NCBI RefSeq assembly: GCF_000800015.1
Contig: NZ_JUGR01000001.1
Coordinates: forward strand, 2,170,001-2,234,000
Direction of reading: 5' to 3'
DNA: 64,000 bases
Source of the DNA: Terriglobus sp. TAA 43
GTDB lineage: Bacteria > Acidobacteriota > Terriglobia > Terriglobales > Acidobacteriaceae
A model generated the notes under the pieces. That model ran no database searches, had not been told where the DNA came from, and was given only the letters and a program-made list of their open reading frames with translations. Made by a program: the position numbers and the translations under genes. Shown one piece after another: positions 28,332 through 36,664 of the stretch. The first letter of the stretch is position 1, and every line of letters begins with the position of its first letter.

Positions 28332-29669
28332 TCAGCCAGGAATGTCATGCTTCCAGAAACGTGTCGGAAGAAACGACCGCATCTGCATATAGAAAATTGG
28401 ACGCATGCTGGCACTGAAGGCATTGGCGAAGACGCTGGAGATGGCATAAGAAACAACCGTGGCCAGCGCGGCCCCCATCACGGAATACCGTGGAATAAGA
28501 TACAGGTTCATAACCACGTTGATCACGGCCCCCGCAATGGTGTGATACAGGGACTGCTTCAAAAGATTGTGCGCTATGTTCCAGGGTGATTGGGCCACCC
28601 CGAGAAAGACGAATACGGACGCCCAGACGTGTGCAGCAAGGACAGGCCCTGCACCGGCGTAGCTGTGGGAATATAACAACCTGACAATGGTGTTGGATAG
28701 CAACGCCACGACCGAACCGATCAAACAAGCGGTGACCGTCATCAGAGAGAACAGCTTACGTTGTCGTTCATAGAACAGGACAGGATCGTTCTTGACGCGA
28801 ATGATAGACGGTTGCACGGATGAGACAACGGCCGCAGGGATGAAATACCAGACCTCGGAAATCCGAGTGGCAGCTGAATACAAGCCGACAGCAGCGTCAC
28901 CCTTCATCACTTTCAGCATGATCATGTCTAGGCGCATGTATACCATGATGGCCATTGCTGAAAATATGATCGGCCAGCTCTGTTGAATGAGCGCTTTGGC
29001 CCGTGCACGGCTTACCTTCCATTGCGCGAGATGACCACCGGCTACGCGGTACCCTATCACTAACCCCACAGCCCCCAGCCCGAACTCTCCCGAAGTGGCG
29101 ACAGCGAACGCCCATAGTGGGGCATGCAGGAGGATGAGGATGACCTTCACACCAGCACAGATCAGGAACGCACCGTTCTTTGCCCAAACGGTTATTTTTG
29201 ACCGCACCTCAGACTGGAAGAAGGAGTCAATGGTGTCAAAAGCTTGAAATAAGAGCTGGGGAGACAGGATAGCCACAATCAAAATGGCCAGATGATCTTG
29301 AGGTTGCAGAAGTTTGACAGCTCCCACCACTAAGAACATGGATAGCAGCCCCGAAAGGGCCCTCAGAACAATTGATGTTCCGAGAATCTCGCGGGCATGT
29401 TCTGGCTTCTCCAACAACTCCCGAACAATAATGGATTCCAGCCCGAGAGTTGTAGCCGTTGCAAAGAGCGCTACAAACGCAATACCGAAGTTGAAAATCC
29501 CGAAGTCGCCGGGACCGAGATATCGTGCGGTCCACACCCCGACCACAAGTCCCATGCCCATCCGCACAATACGGTCAATGAACAGCCAACCCATGTTTCC
29601 GGTGACTTTGCGAAGACCTGGGCTGAGTTTGTCGAACTTGTCCGAAAGCTTTGCACGAAACGCCTGCAT
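28332..29669 (-). CDS. Wzx-like polysaccharide flippase (MOP superfamily)
   Basis: A 445-residue integral membrane protein with about 12-14 helices. The N-terminal NMGWLFIDRIVRMGMGLVVGVW and ARYLGPGDFGIFNFGIAFVAL are the classical start of Wzx/RfbX flippases, which move lipid-linked oligosaccharide across the inner membrane. The second half begins near WPIIFSAMAIMVYMRLDMIML. ATG at 29669 is used; an upstream GTG (29684) is possible. It reads on the same strand as the Wzy-like gene (72-base gap) and diverges from the glycosyltransferases. Confidence 0.88.
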   Translation of the reverse strand: MQAFRAKLSDKFDKLSPGLRKVTGNMGWLFIDRIVRMGMGLVVGVWTARYLGPGDFGIFNFGIAFVALFATATTLGLESIIVRELLEKPEHAREILGTSIVLRALSGLLSMFLVVGAVKLLQPQDHLAILIVAILSPQLLFQAFDTIDSFFQSEVRSKITVWAKNGAFLICAGVKVILILLHAPLWAFAVATSGEFGLGAVGLVIGYRVAGGHLAQWKVSRARAKALIQQSWPIIFSAMAIMVYMRLDMIMLKVMKGDAAVGLYSAATRISEVWYFIPAAVVSSVQPSIIRVKNDPVLFYERQRKLFSLMTVTACLIGSVVALLSNTIVRLLYSHSYAGAGPVLAAHVWASVFVFLGVAQSPWNIAHNLLKQSLYHTIAGAVINVVMNLYLIPRYSVMGAALATVVSYAISSVFANAFSASMRPIFYMQMRSFLPTRFWKHDIPG

Positions 29670-29846
29670 GGTCAAACGAAACACCCTTCTACGCTGCGCT
29701 GGAACCCTGACAGACGCCGCGGATAGGCACGGGCAAGTCTTCCGCAGACTGTATACTAACGCAAGCCACGGGTCGTTCTACAGGCTGATGCAATGCCATG
29801 CGCCTCAAAACCGCGACCAAATCCTTAGCACTGGTACCGCGTCTCT

Positions 29847-30770
29847 ATGCAGTCAAGGCCTCTTGAAACTCCTGTCGTAATGTTCGTTTTCAATCGGCCT
29901 GCAACCACGCAAAGAGTCTTCCGTGCAGTTGCACAGGCACGACCACGCACGTTGCTGCTGGTTGCGGATGGGCCACGTTTAACAAAAGTTGGCGAAGCGG
30001 AAGCATGCGAACAGGTGCGTTCCATTGTCAACGAGGTGGACTGGCAGTGTGATGTGAAAACCAACTTTTCCGACAGCAATCTGGGCTGCCAGGAGAGGAT
30101 TATCAGCGGTTTGGATTGGGTCTTCTCCTTGGTGGAAGAAGCAATCATCCTGGAAGATGATTGCCTTCCTGCCCAATCCTTCTTTCCATTTTGTCAGGAA
30201 TTGCTTGAGCGATATCGCCACGATAATCGCATTGCGGCAATTTCGGGAACAAACCTCGTGCAAAATTACGTCACAACATCTGAGAGCTATTACTTCTCTC
30301 AGTTAGGCGGCATTTGGGGCTGGGCAACCTGGAAAGAGATGTGGCAGCGTTATGATCGCGACCTCAACGACTGGCCTCGATTTAAGGCAGGGAAGAAACT
30401 CCATGAAATCTTCAGTGATAACAACGTCATAGCATATTGGACAGACGTGTTCGACACCATGTATGCAAAGGAAAACGCGCCCAACACCTGGGACTACCAG
30501 TGGATATTCTCGTGCTTGAAAAATAATTCACTTATCGCGATGCCTCGAGTGAATCAAGTTACAAACATAGGTTTTGGGGTGGGCGCCACACACACTCAGA
30601 GTGAAGATGAGCGACTCATTCAGAAAACCACTGAGCTTGAGTTTCCTCTCATCCACCCGCTCGACTTCGTGCCAATGCGAAGCCTCGACCGTCGTTTTCT
30701 GTCGCTGTACCGGCAAGGTTTTCTGCAACGCATTAGGAACCGTTTTCGCTACGCACTGTTTTCTGCGTAG
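29847..30770 (+). CDS. Glycosyltransferase (GT-A fold, HlpA-like)
   Basis: A 307-residue cytoplasmic transferase. The opening TPVVMFVFNRPATTQRVF, the acidic metal motif ILEDDCLPAQSFF near residue 97, and GGIWGWATWKEMWQRYD near residue 150 are typical of family-2-like transferases often annotated as hemolytic protein HlpA-like or nucleotide-diphospho-sugar transferases. Donor and acceptor are unknown. First gene of the plus-strand run of the cluster; 177 bases separate it from the divergent flippase gene. Confidence 0.8.
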   Translation: MQSRPLETPVVMFVFNRPATTQRVFRAVAQARPRTLLLVADGPRLTKVGEAEACEQVRSIVNEVDWQCDVKTNFSDSNLGCQERIISGLDWVFSLVEEAIILEDDCLPAQSFFPFCQELLERYRHDNRIAAISGTNLVQNYVTTSESYYFSQLGGIWGWATWKEMWQRYDRDLNDWPRFKAGKKLHEIFSDNNVIAYWTDVFDTMYAKENAPNTWDYQWIFSCLKNNSLIAMPRVNQVTNIGFGVGATHTQSEDERLIQKTTELEFPLIHPLDFVPMRSLDRRFLSLYRQGFLQRIRNRFRYALFSA

Positions 30771-30845
30771 CTGGCACTCTAAATACGAGAGTGGACCGGA
30801 GTGAACTTAGTAGGCTGACTTCAAGCTGTTAGGAAGCGACTTTAG

Positions 30846-31427
30846 ATGTTCGATTTAGCAAAGCGGATATTGCAATCCCAAGCTAGGCGCAAGGTGCTTG
30901 CGCTTCCAAACATCGTGATCCATCCCGGTGCAAAGGTTAACTTTCGCGGCATCCGATTCAATGCAGCCAGCACATTGCATATAGGTTCCGGCAGCATAGT
31001 GGAGGGTACTCTCGTAGCGGAACGCGAAGGCGCCTCGATCATAATCGGCGAAAATACCTTCATCGGAAGCTCGACGATCGCGGCAGCAGAACGCATCGAA
31101 GTCGGCAGTGATGTGCTTATCTCCTGGGGATGCAACATTGTCGATCACAACTCGCATTCAATCGCCTGGAGCGAACGTTCCCGCGATGTCGTAGATCATT
31201 ACAACGGCCTTAAATCATGGGCTCATGTTCCAATCCGGCCAGTGCGGATAGGAAACAAGAGTTGGATTGGCTTGAACGTTATCATCTTAAAAGGTGTAGA
31301 AATTGGCGAAGGTGCGGTGGTGGGTGCTGGAAGCGTCGTAACTCGCAGCATTCCTCCCTGGACTATCGCGGCTGGAAACCCCGCCCGTATTTTGCGAGAA
31401 ATTCCCGAAGAGGCTCGGCACACATAA
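30846..31427 (+). CDS. Hexapeptide-repeat acyltransferase (left-handed beta-helix), copy 1
   Basis: A 193-residue LbetaH protein with imperfect hexapeptides (IGSGSI, IIGENT, IGSSTI, VGSDVL, IGNKSW, IGEGAV, VGAGSV) and the C-terminal PPWTIAAGNPARILREI typical of sugar O-acetyltransferases. The catalytic histidine is probably in VDHNSHSI near residue 99. It likely acetylates a sugar of the exported polysaccharide. It is a paralogue of the next gene. Confidence 0.85.
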   Translation: MFDLAKRILQSQARRKVLALPNIVIHPGAKVNFRGIRFNAASTLHIGSGSIVEGTLVAEREGASIIIGENTFIGSSTIAAAERIEVGSDVLISWGCNIVDHNSHSIAWSERSRDVVDHYNGLKSWAHVPIRPVRIGNKSWIGLNVIILKGVEIGEGAVVGAGSVVTRSIPPWTIAAGNPARILREIPEEARHT

Positions 31428-31533
31428 GCACCGGAACGAACGCATATGCAGAATATGAGATGAAACTTCAGTATTTCTACGCTAGACAGCGCTCAGCACA
31501 TGCTGCGTCATGGACTCGAAGAAGGACTCCATC

Positions 31534-32142
31534 ATGAGGATATTGGCTTCAATTGCCGGGAAGTTCTTCGGCTTTATCTCACGCTTGTCCAGCGTTTTCC
31601 ATCGAATGCGGTATAAGAATGCTTGCGTACTCGCCGGAGATGCGCGTCTGACACTTTCAAGCGTCATTCATAATCCTCAGAACAACCCAAATGCCATTTC
31701 AATCGGGGTGAGGTCACAAATTGCGGGACAGCTGCATGTCTTCGGACATGGTGGGCACATTCGAATCGGCAGCGACTCTTATGTAAGTGAAGGGTCTCGG
31801 ATCTGGTCGGCTGACTCGATCGTTATCGGAGACCGCGTCTTGATCTCGCACAATGTCAATATTCATGACTTCAACTCTCATTCGCTTTCTGCCCGAGCGC
31901 GACACGAACATTTCCGACAAATTGCATCAGGTGGCCATCCAACGCAGTTGCACGACGTGCCCTCTGCCCCGATAGTTATCGAGGATGATGCTTGGATCGG
32001 ATTTAATGCCTCCATTCTGAAAGGTGTGACGATTGGACGGGGAGCGGTTGTTGGAGCGGCCAGCGTTGTCACGAAGGATGTGGCCCCCTACACTATTGTG
32101 GTCGGCAATCCGGCTCGCGTAATTGGAGAGTCGCTGGCATAG
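31534..32142 (+). CDS. Hexapeptide-repeat acyltransferase (left-handed beta-helix), copy 2
   Basis: A 202-residue LbetaH protein sharing layout and motifs with the preceding gene: IGVRSQI, IRIGSDSYV, IGDRVLIS, the active-site-like HDFNSHSL, then IGFNASILKGVTIGRGAVVG and a C-terminal VVGNPARVIGE. The start at 31534 is chosen for aagga 7 bases upstream; an in-frame ATG at 31510 lacks a site. Probably O-acetylates a different position or sugar than its neighbour (inference). Confidence 0.85.
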   Translation: MRILASIAGKFFGFISRLSSVFHRMRYKNACVLAGDARLTLSSVIHNPQNNPNAISIGVRSQIAGQLHVFGHGGHIRIGSDSYVSEGSRIWSADSIVIGDRVLISHNVNIHDFNSHSLSARARHEHFRQIASGGHPTQLHDVPSAPIVIEDDAWIGFNASILKGVTIGRGAVVGAASVVTKDVAPYTIVVGNPARVIGESLA

Positions 32143-32162
32143 AATGAAAAAGATTCCGATTT

Positions 32163-33101
32163 ATGCCAGACACCCTGCACCATACTGCTCTCGTTACCGG
32201 TGCCAATGGTTTCATTGGTCGCCACATCAGCCGTGAACTTTCCGCACTTGGCTACCAGGTCGTGGGCATCGGTCATGGGAAATGGGAAGAAGCGGAGTGG
32301 AAGGCCTGGGGCATCGGTCGCTGGGCTGAACAGGACATTCACCGCGACGCACTCGTTGAATTGAACATTACGCCCTCGCTGATCTTCCATTGCGCAGGTG
32401 GCGGCTCAGTCGCGTATTCGATTGATCACCCGCTGTCCGACTTTGAGCGAACCGTAACGGCAACGGCCAACGTGCTGGAGTATGCCCGCCTGTACGCACC
32501 TTTGGCGCGCATCGTCTATCCGTCCAGCGCCAGCGTCTATGGCACGGTGGCCACCGTGCCAATCCAGGAAGAATCCCCGATCCTGCCGATCTCGCAGTAT
32601 GGCATCCACAAACTCATGGCCGAACAAATGGTCTTATCCTACGGACGTCAATTTAACCTTCCGGTTGTCATCGTTCGCTTGTTCTCGGTGTATGGAAATG
32701 GATTACGCAAACAGTTGCTATGGGATGCCTGCAAAAAGCTGCATGCAGGTGACTTCAGTTTCATGGGCACCGGCGAGGAGACACGCGATTGGCTGCATGT
32801 CGAAGATGCAGCCAGCCTGCTGATCCACGCATCGGGCTTTGCATCCTCGCAATGTCCTGTTGTAAACGGCGGCACCGGAGAAGGCGTCGTGGTCCGGGAT
32901 ATCGTGTCATGTCTGTGCAACATTCTTGCGTGTGGGGCGCAACCATGCTTTACCGGGACTGCACGCATAGGTGACCCCATGCGCTACATTGCCGCCATGG
33001 ACCGCCTAAGCGCATGGAACTGGCAACCCACAAAAAAATGGCGCGATGGCATCACAGCATACGCGGAGTGGTGGAAGGCGGAACATGCTGTCCAAGAATA
33101 A
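32163..33101 (+). CDS. NAD-dependent sugar epimerase/dehydratase (extended SDR)
   Basis: A 312-residue short-chain dehydrogenase-like enzyme with the Rossmann motif TGANGFIGRHIS near residue 13, the serine block YPSSASVYG near residue 120, and the catalytic YGIHK near 145. The C-terminal substrate part reads GTGEETRDWLHVEDAA. It should modify a nucleotide sugar for the polysaccharide (epimerase, dehydratase or reductase; not resolvable). Its end overlaps the next start by 17 bases. Confidence 0.88.
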   Translation: MPDTLHHTALVTGANGFIGRHISRELSALGYQVVGIGHGKWEEAEWKAWGIGRWAEQDIHRDALVELNITPSLIFHCAGGGSVAYSIDHPLSDFERTVTATANVLEYARLYAPLARIVYPSSASVYGTVATVPIQEESPILPISQYGIHKLMAEQMVLSYGRQFNLPVVIVRLFSVYGNGLRKQLLWDACKKLHAGDFSFMGTGEETRDWLHVEDAASLLIHASGFASSQCPVVNGGTGEGVVVRDIVSCLCNILACGAQPCFTGTARIGDPMRYIAAMDRLSAWNWQPTKKWRDGITAYAEWWKAEHAVQE

Positions 33102-34257
33102 CCCGCAACGTAACATTGCTTTTCTGGTTCCTGCGGGATTTTGGAATGGCGGCAAGAACTATATGAAAAACCTGTTCCTGGCCATGCGGACGATACCAGG
33201 AACACCATACCTTCCGATTGTTTTCACAGGTACCGACAACGCAATCTCGCCCACCGACTACGCCGGCGTGACCGTTGTTCAAACACCTTTACTCACGCGC
33301 AAGAGCATACCCTGGATAGTCCGCAAAGCCATCTCTGTTGCTCTGGGCAAAGACATACTACTGGGTCGACTGCTTCGTCGGCACTCAGTCGTCGCGCTAT
33401 CTCACATCATGCAAGCCAACGCCACCGTTGGCCTCCCCACCTTGGCATGGATTCCTGATTTCCAGCACGTTCATCTTCCGCAGTTTTTTGATGAGGAAGA
33501 ACGAGCCTTTCGCGACCGCAACCTGAAGGGTCTCTGTGCAAGCGACAAGATTATTGTGAGCAGCCTTTCCGCACAGAAAGATCTTGAAGCGTTCGACTCG
33601 TCGTCCATTGGCCGGATCGAATGCCTTCGTTTTGTAGCAAGTCCGATTTCTGGTGTTAACTCACCTTCTTCTGCAGAGATTGCAGAACGATATGGATTTG
33701 CGGGACCGTTTTTCTTGCTGCCAAACCAGTTCTGGGAGCACAAGAATCACCAGGTTGTAGTGGATGCGCTTGCCATCCTAAGGAAACGCGGAGAACGCAT
33801 TCTTGTACTCGCAACCGGCCCGACACACGATGACCGTCGACCACAGTTCTTCGACAGCCTGATGGCTCACGTCGCGGAGCAGAACGTTACCGAGCAGTTC
33901 CGCGTATTAGGGCAGATCCCATTTGATGATTTGCTTGGCCTTATGCGCGACTGCGTTGCCTTATTAAACCCCTCAAAATTTGAGGGATGGAGCACCAGCG
34001 TCGAAGAGTCAAAGTCTATGGGGAAACACGTCATCCTTTCAGACATTCCTGTTCATCAGGAACAGGCTCCGAAGCTAGGACACTATTTTGCGGTGAACGA
34101 TGCAGAGTCATTGGCCAACGTCATGCAGGCTGTATTGCAATCATTCTCCGCGGAACAGGACCGTGCGATGCGTCAACGTGCACACGAAGAATTTCCGGAG
34201 AGGCAAAAACATTTTGCAAAACAGTATGCAGAAATTCTTGATCGCGCGCTGATCTAA
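33085..34257 (+). CDS. Glycosyltransferase family 4-like protein
   Basis: A 390-residue GT-B transferase. The C-terminal half carries the donor-binding region: FFLLPNQFWEHKNHQVVVDAL, LGQIPFDDLLGLMRDCVALL and the E-x7-E-like NPSKFEGWSTSVEESKSMGK. The N-terminal half has AFLVPAGFWNGGKNY. ATG at 33085 is chosen for the aagg site and the fit to GT4 starts; it lies inside the end of the epimerase gene, implying coupling. Confidence 0.87.
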   Translation: MLSKNNPQRNIAFLVPAGFWNGGKNYMKNLFLAMRTIPGTPYLPIVFTGTDNAISPTDYAGVTVVQTPLLTRKSIPWIVRKAISVALGKDILLGRLLRRHSVVALSHIMQANATVGLPTLAWIPDFQHVHLPQFFDEEERAFRDRNLKGLCASDKIIVSSLSAQKDLEAFDSSSIGRIECLRFVASPISGVNSPSSAEIAERYGFAGPFFLLPNQFWEHKNHQVVVDALAILRKRGERILVLATGPTHDDRRPQFFDSLMAHVAEQNVTEQFRVLGQIPFDDLLGLMRDCVALLNPSKFEGWSTSVEESKSMGKHVILSDIPVHQEQAPKLGHYFAVNDAESLANVMQAVLQSFSAEQDRAMRQRAHEEFPERQKHFAKQYAEILDRALI

Positions 34258-34338
34258 TTTCCCAAATTCGTCGTTCCGTCCATCACGTCGCATCATAGAA
34301 ACTACGAATTGCATCTTCGCGTGCAGGGGGCTAAAGAT

Positions 34339-35577
34339 ATGAAGATTTTGTTCGCAAGCGCCCATCTCCCAAGCTCGACTGCGCGGCAGGCTGGGTCACG
34401 AACCAGTTACGGCATTTGCGAATGGCTCGCGCGCAATCACGACGTCCATTTGCTTTCATTCGCCACGGCGCTGGAAGCGGAGACCTTTGATGACACGCAA
34501 CGCAGCATCTTCAAATCCAGCAGAGTATTTCCGGTATCCAATAAAGACCGGGTCAAGGGACTCCTTCGTTCGCCCTCGCTACCGACACTGATTGCTGCCC
34601 GGTCCTCAGAGCCATTTGCGGTGGCCTTCCAAGAGATTCAACGTAGCATCCTATTTGATGTTGTCATTTTGGACCACGGACAGATGCTGCAGTACCTTCC
34701 TCTGTGCGATCCTCGTTCGGTAACAGTAGGGTCATTGCACGATATCTACTCGCAAATGTGGGAGCGACGGACATCTAGTGAGCAGAACGCCTTAAGAACC
34801 CTCGCATATCGAGTCGAAACAAAGCGCGTGCGGCACTGGGAGAGATCTGCATTTCAGAGAACCGACCTTCTTGTAACGCTTAGTGGCAAGGACCGCGATA
34901 TCGTCCTGCGCGAATCACAACCGAAAAACCCACCCACTTATATTCATCCTAAGATTGAATCGCTTCGGACAAACCTTGTCACCACAGGTTCGCGTCCGCA
35001 GAATAGGCTGCTGTACTGGGGGGCTATGAATCGCATGGAAAATGTTGATGCGGTCACGTGGGCCATCCAAGAGATTCTGCCTCGAATACGGCGCAAAATC
35101 CCGGATGCCCGGTTGTATATTGCCGGTCATGGCAGTGACACCATTACCCCCTCACTCAAGAACGCGGCAGGGGTTCATGTGGTGGGATTCGTTGATGACG
35201 TATCTGCAATGATGGCAAGTGTTACTGCCGCTCTCCTTCCTTTAAGGCTCGGCGCCGGCATCAAGATTAAAACGCTGGAATGCATGGCTGCGGGATTGCC
35301 GGTGATAACAACGCATGTCGGTGCAGAAGGCACTGGTATCCAAAATGAGGTACATGCACTCATACGCGAAACGGCAGAAGAGCTGGCCCATGCCTGCATT
35401 CTGATTCTCAACTCATCTGCACGAGCGGCGGAAATCAGTAAAGCCGGACAGGAGAAGATTCAGGAATTTCATGAGTTCGACCAAAAGATGCAGCTTGCAT
35501 GGGACCGTGTGACGGAGTTAGTGGAGAATAAAGACCGGATAGACTTCGGTGCAGGCCGCACAAGGATGCAGCCATGA
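34339..35577 (+). CDS. Glycosyltransferase family 4/1-like protein
   Basis: A 412-residue GT-B transferase. The N-terminus KILFASAHLPSS opens the first Rossmann fold; the C-terminal fold has LLYWGAMNRMENVDAVTWAI, ARLYIAGHGSD, VVGFVDDVSAMMASV and the nucleotide-sugar block LRLGAGIKIKTLECMAAG with its glutamate. The start follows a g-rich site (caggggg) 9-10 bases upstream. The stop overlaps the next start (ATGA). Confidence 0.9.
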   Translation: MKILFASAHLPSSTARQAGSRTSYGICEWLARNHDVHLLSFATALEAETFDDTQRSIFKSSRVFPVSNKDRVKGLLRSPSLPTLIAARSSEPFAVAFQEIQRSILFDVVILDHGQMLQYLPLCDPRSVTVGSLHDIYSQMWERRTSSEQNALRTLAYRVETKRVRHWERSAFQRTDLLVTLSGKDRDIVLRESQPKNPPTYIHPKIESLRTNLVTTGSRPQNRLLYWGAMNRMENVDAVTWAIQEILPRIRRKIPDARLYIAGHGSDTITPSLKNAAGVHVVGFVDDVSAMMASVTAALLPLRLGAGIKIKTLECMAAGLPVITTHVGAEGTGIQNEVHALIRETAEELAHACILILNSSARAAEISKAGQEKIQEFHEFDQKMQLAWDRVTELVENKDRIDFGAGRTRMQP

Positions 35578-36494
35578 ATGCGCCTTCTGATCAGGCTCAG
35601 AGATTGCCGATATCTTTCTGCGGTGGGCGCAGACTAACTGGGATCTCTCCATGGAAGAACCCGGTGGAACCGACCATCTCTGTCGTAACCGTTACGTTCA
35701 ATGCGAAAGACTCTCTCCTGCAAACGCTTCGCAGTGTTCGTGAGCAGACATATGGCAACGTTGAGTACATCGTGATTGACGGCGGTTCAACCGATGGAAC
35801 ACTTGAGGTTCTTAAAGAACACTCGCAAGACATCGATTACTGGGTCAGTGAGCGAGACAATGGCATCTACGATGCCTTTAATAAGGGCAGCAAGACACTC
35901 ACCGGTGAATGGACCATATTTCTGGGTGCTGGCGATGTTCTCCACAGCGAGAATGTCTTAAAGGAAATCGCGAAGGCAGCGACCGCCGTTCCTCCGGAAG
36001 CCGAAATCCTCTATGGCCAGGTCGCAATTGTCAGCCTCGATGGAAGGCTCGTAGAGATTGAAAACGCAGCATGGTCTGAAACGAAAGGCCGATGGAGCGG
36101 TGGGCGTCCCCTGATCCCGCATCACCAGGGAGTCTTCCACCGTCGGGCGCTTCTTGCAGGAGACACTCCATTCGATACGTCGTATCGTATCTGCGCGGAC
36201 AGCAAGCTCGTGATTCGCAGTGTGCTAAGACACGAGCCTCGCTTTGCGAACGTTGTTGTCACCTCATCGCCACTCGGCGGTATCAGCACACAGCCGAAGT
36301 ATGCATGGCTGCGAGCGAAAGAGGTGTTACGAGTCAATCGCGAGGTCGAATATCGCAATGTCTGGAATGAGGGGTTCTTCTACCTGAAAACCATGACGAA
36401 GATTCTGTTGCAAAAGTTTGGTGGCGAACAAGTCTTAAAACGGGCCACCGACCTCTATCGGAGATCCACCGGACGTACCGCTCGGTGGAATTGA
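35574..36494 (+). CDS. Glycosyltransferase family 2 (WcaE-like)
   Basis: A 306-residue GT-A transferase. ISVVTVTFNAKDSLLQTL, VIDGGSTDGTLEVL and WVSERDNGIYDAFNKG are the standard WcaE/GT2 block; the acceptor-side region includes IPHHQGVFHRRALL. Translationally coupled to the preceding GT4 gene. Sugar specificity unknown. Confidence 0.9.
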   Translation: MNAPSDQAQRLPISFCGGRRLTGISPWKNPVEPTISVVTVTFNAKDSLLQTLRSVREQTYGNVEYIVIDGGSTDGTLEVLKEHSQDIDYWVSERDNGIYDAFNKGSKTLTGEWTIFLGAGDVLHSENVLKEIAKAATAVPPEAEILYGQVAIVSLDGRLVEIENAAWSETKGRWSGGRPLIPHHQGVFHRRALLAGDTPFDTSYRICADSKLVIRSVLRHEPRFANVVVTSSPLGGISTQPKYAWLRAKEVLRVNREVEYRNVWNEGFFYLKTMTKILLQKFGGEQVLKRATDLYRRSTGRTARWN

Positions 36495-36664
36495 CCATCG
36501 GACCGTACGACGAGGCACCCGCACGGTGGTCAGTGTCGGATGGCTCGTGACACACGGTCGGCCCGATTCCCCATTCACGCCCCGCTAAATCCTGCATCGA
36601 TTCCGCCCCGCCAGCAACCGTTCGGCGTGCCAAGAGGTAGTGATAGGCTGGGGAGAACGCTTTT

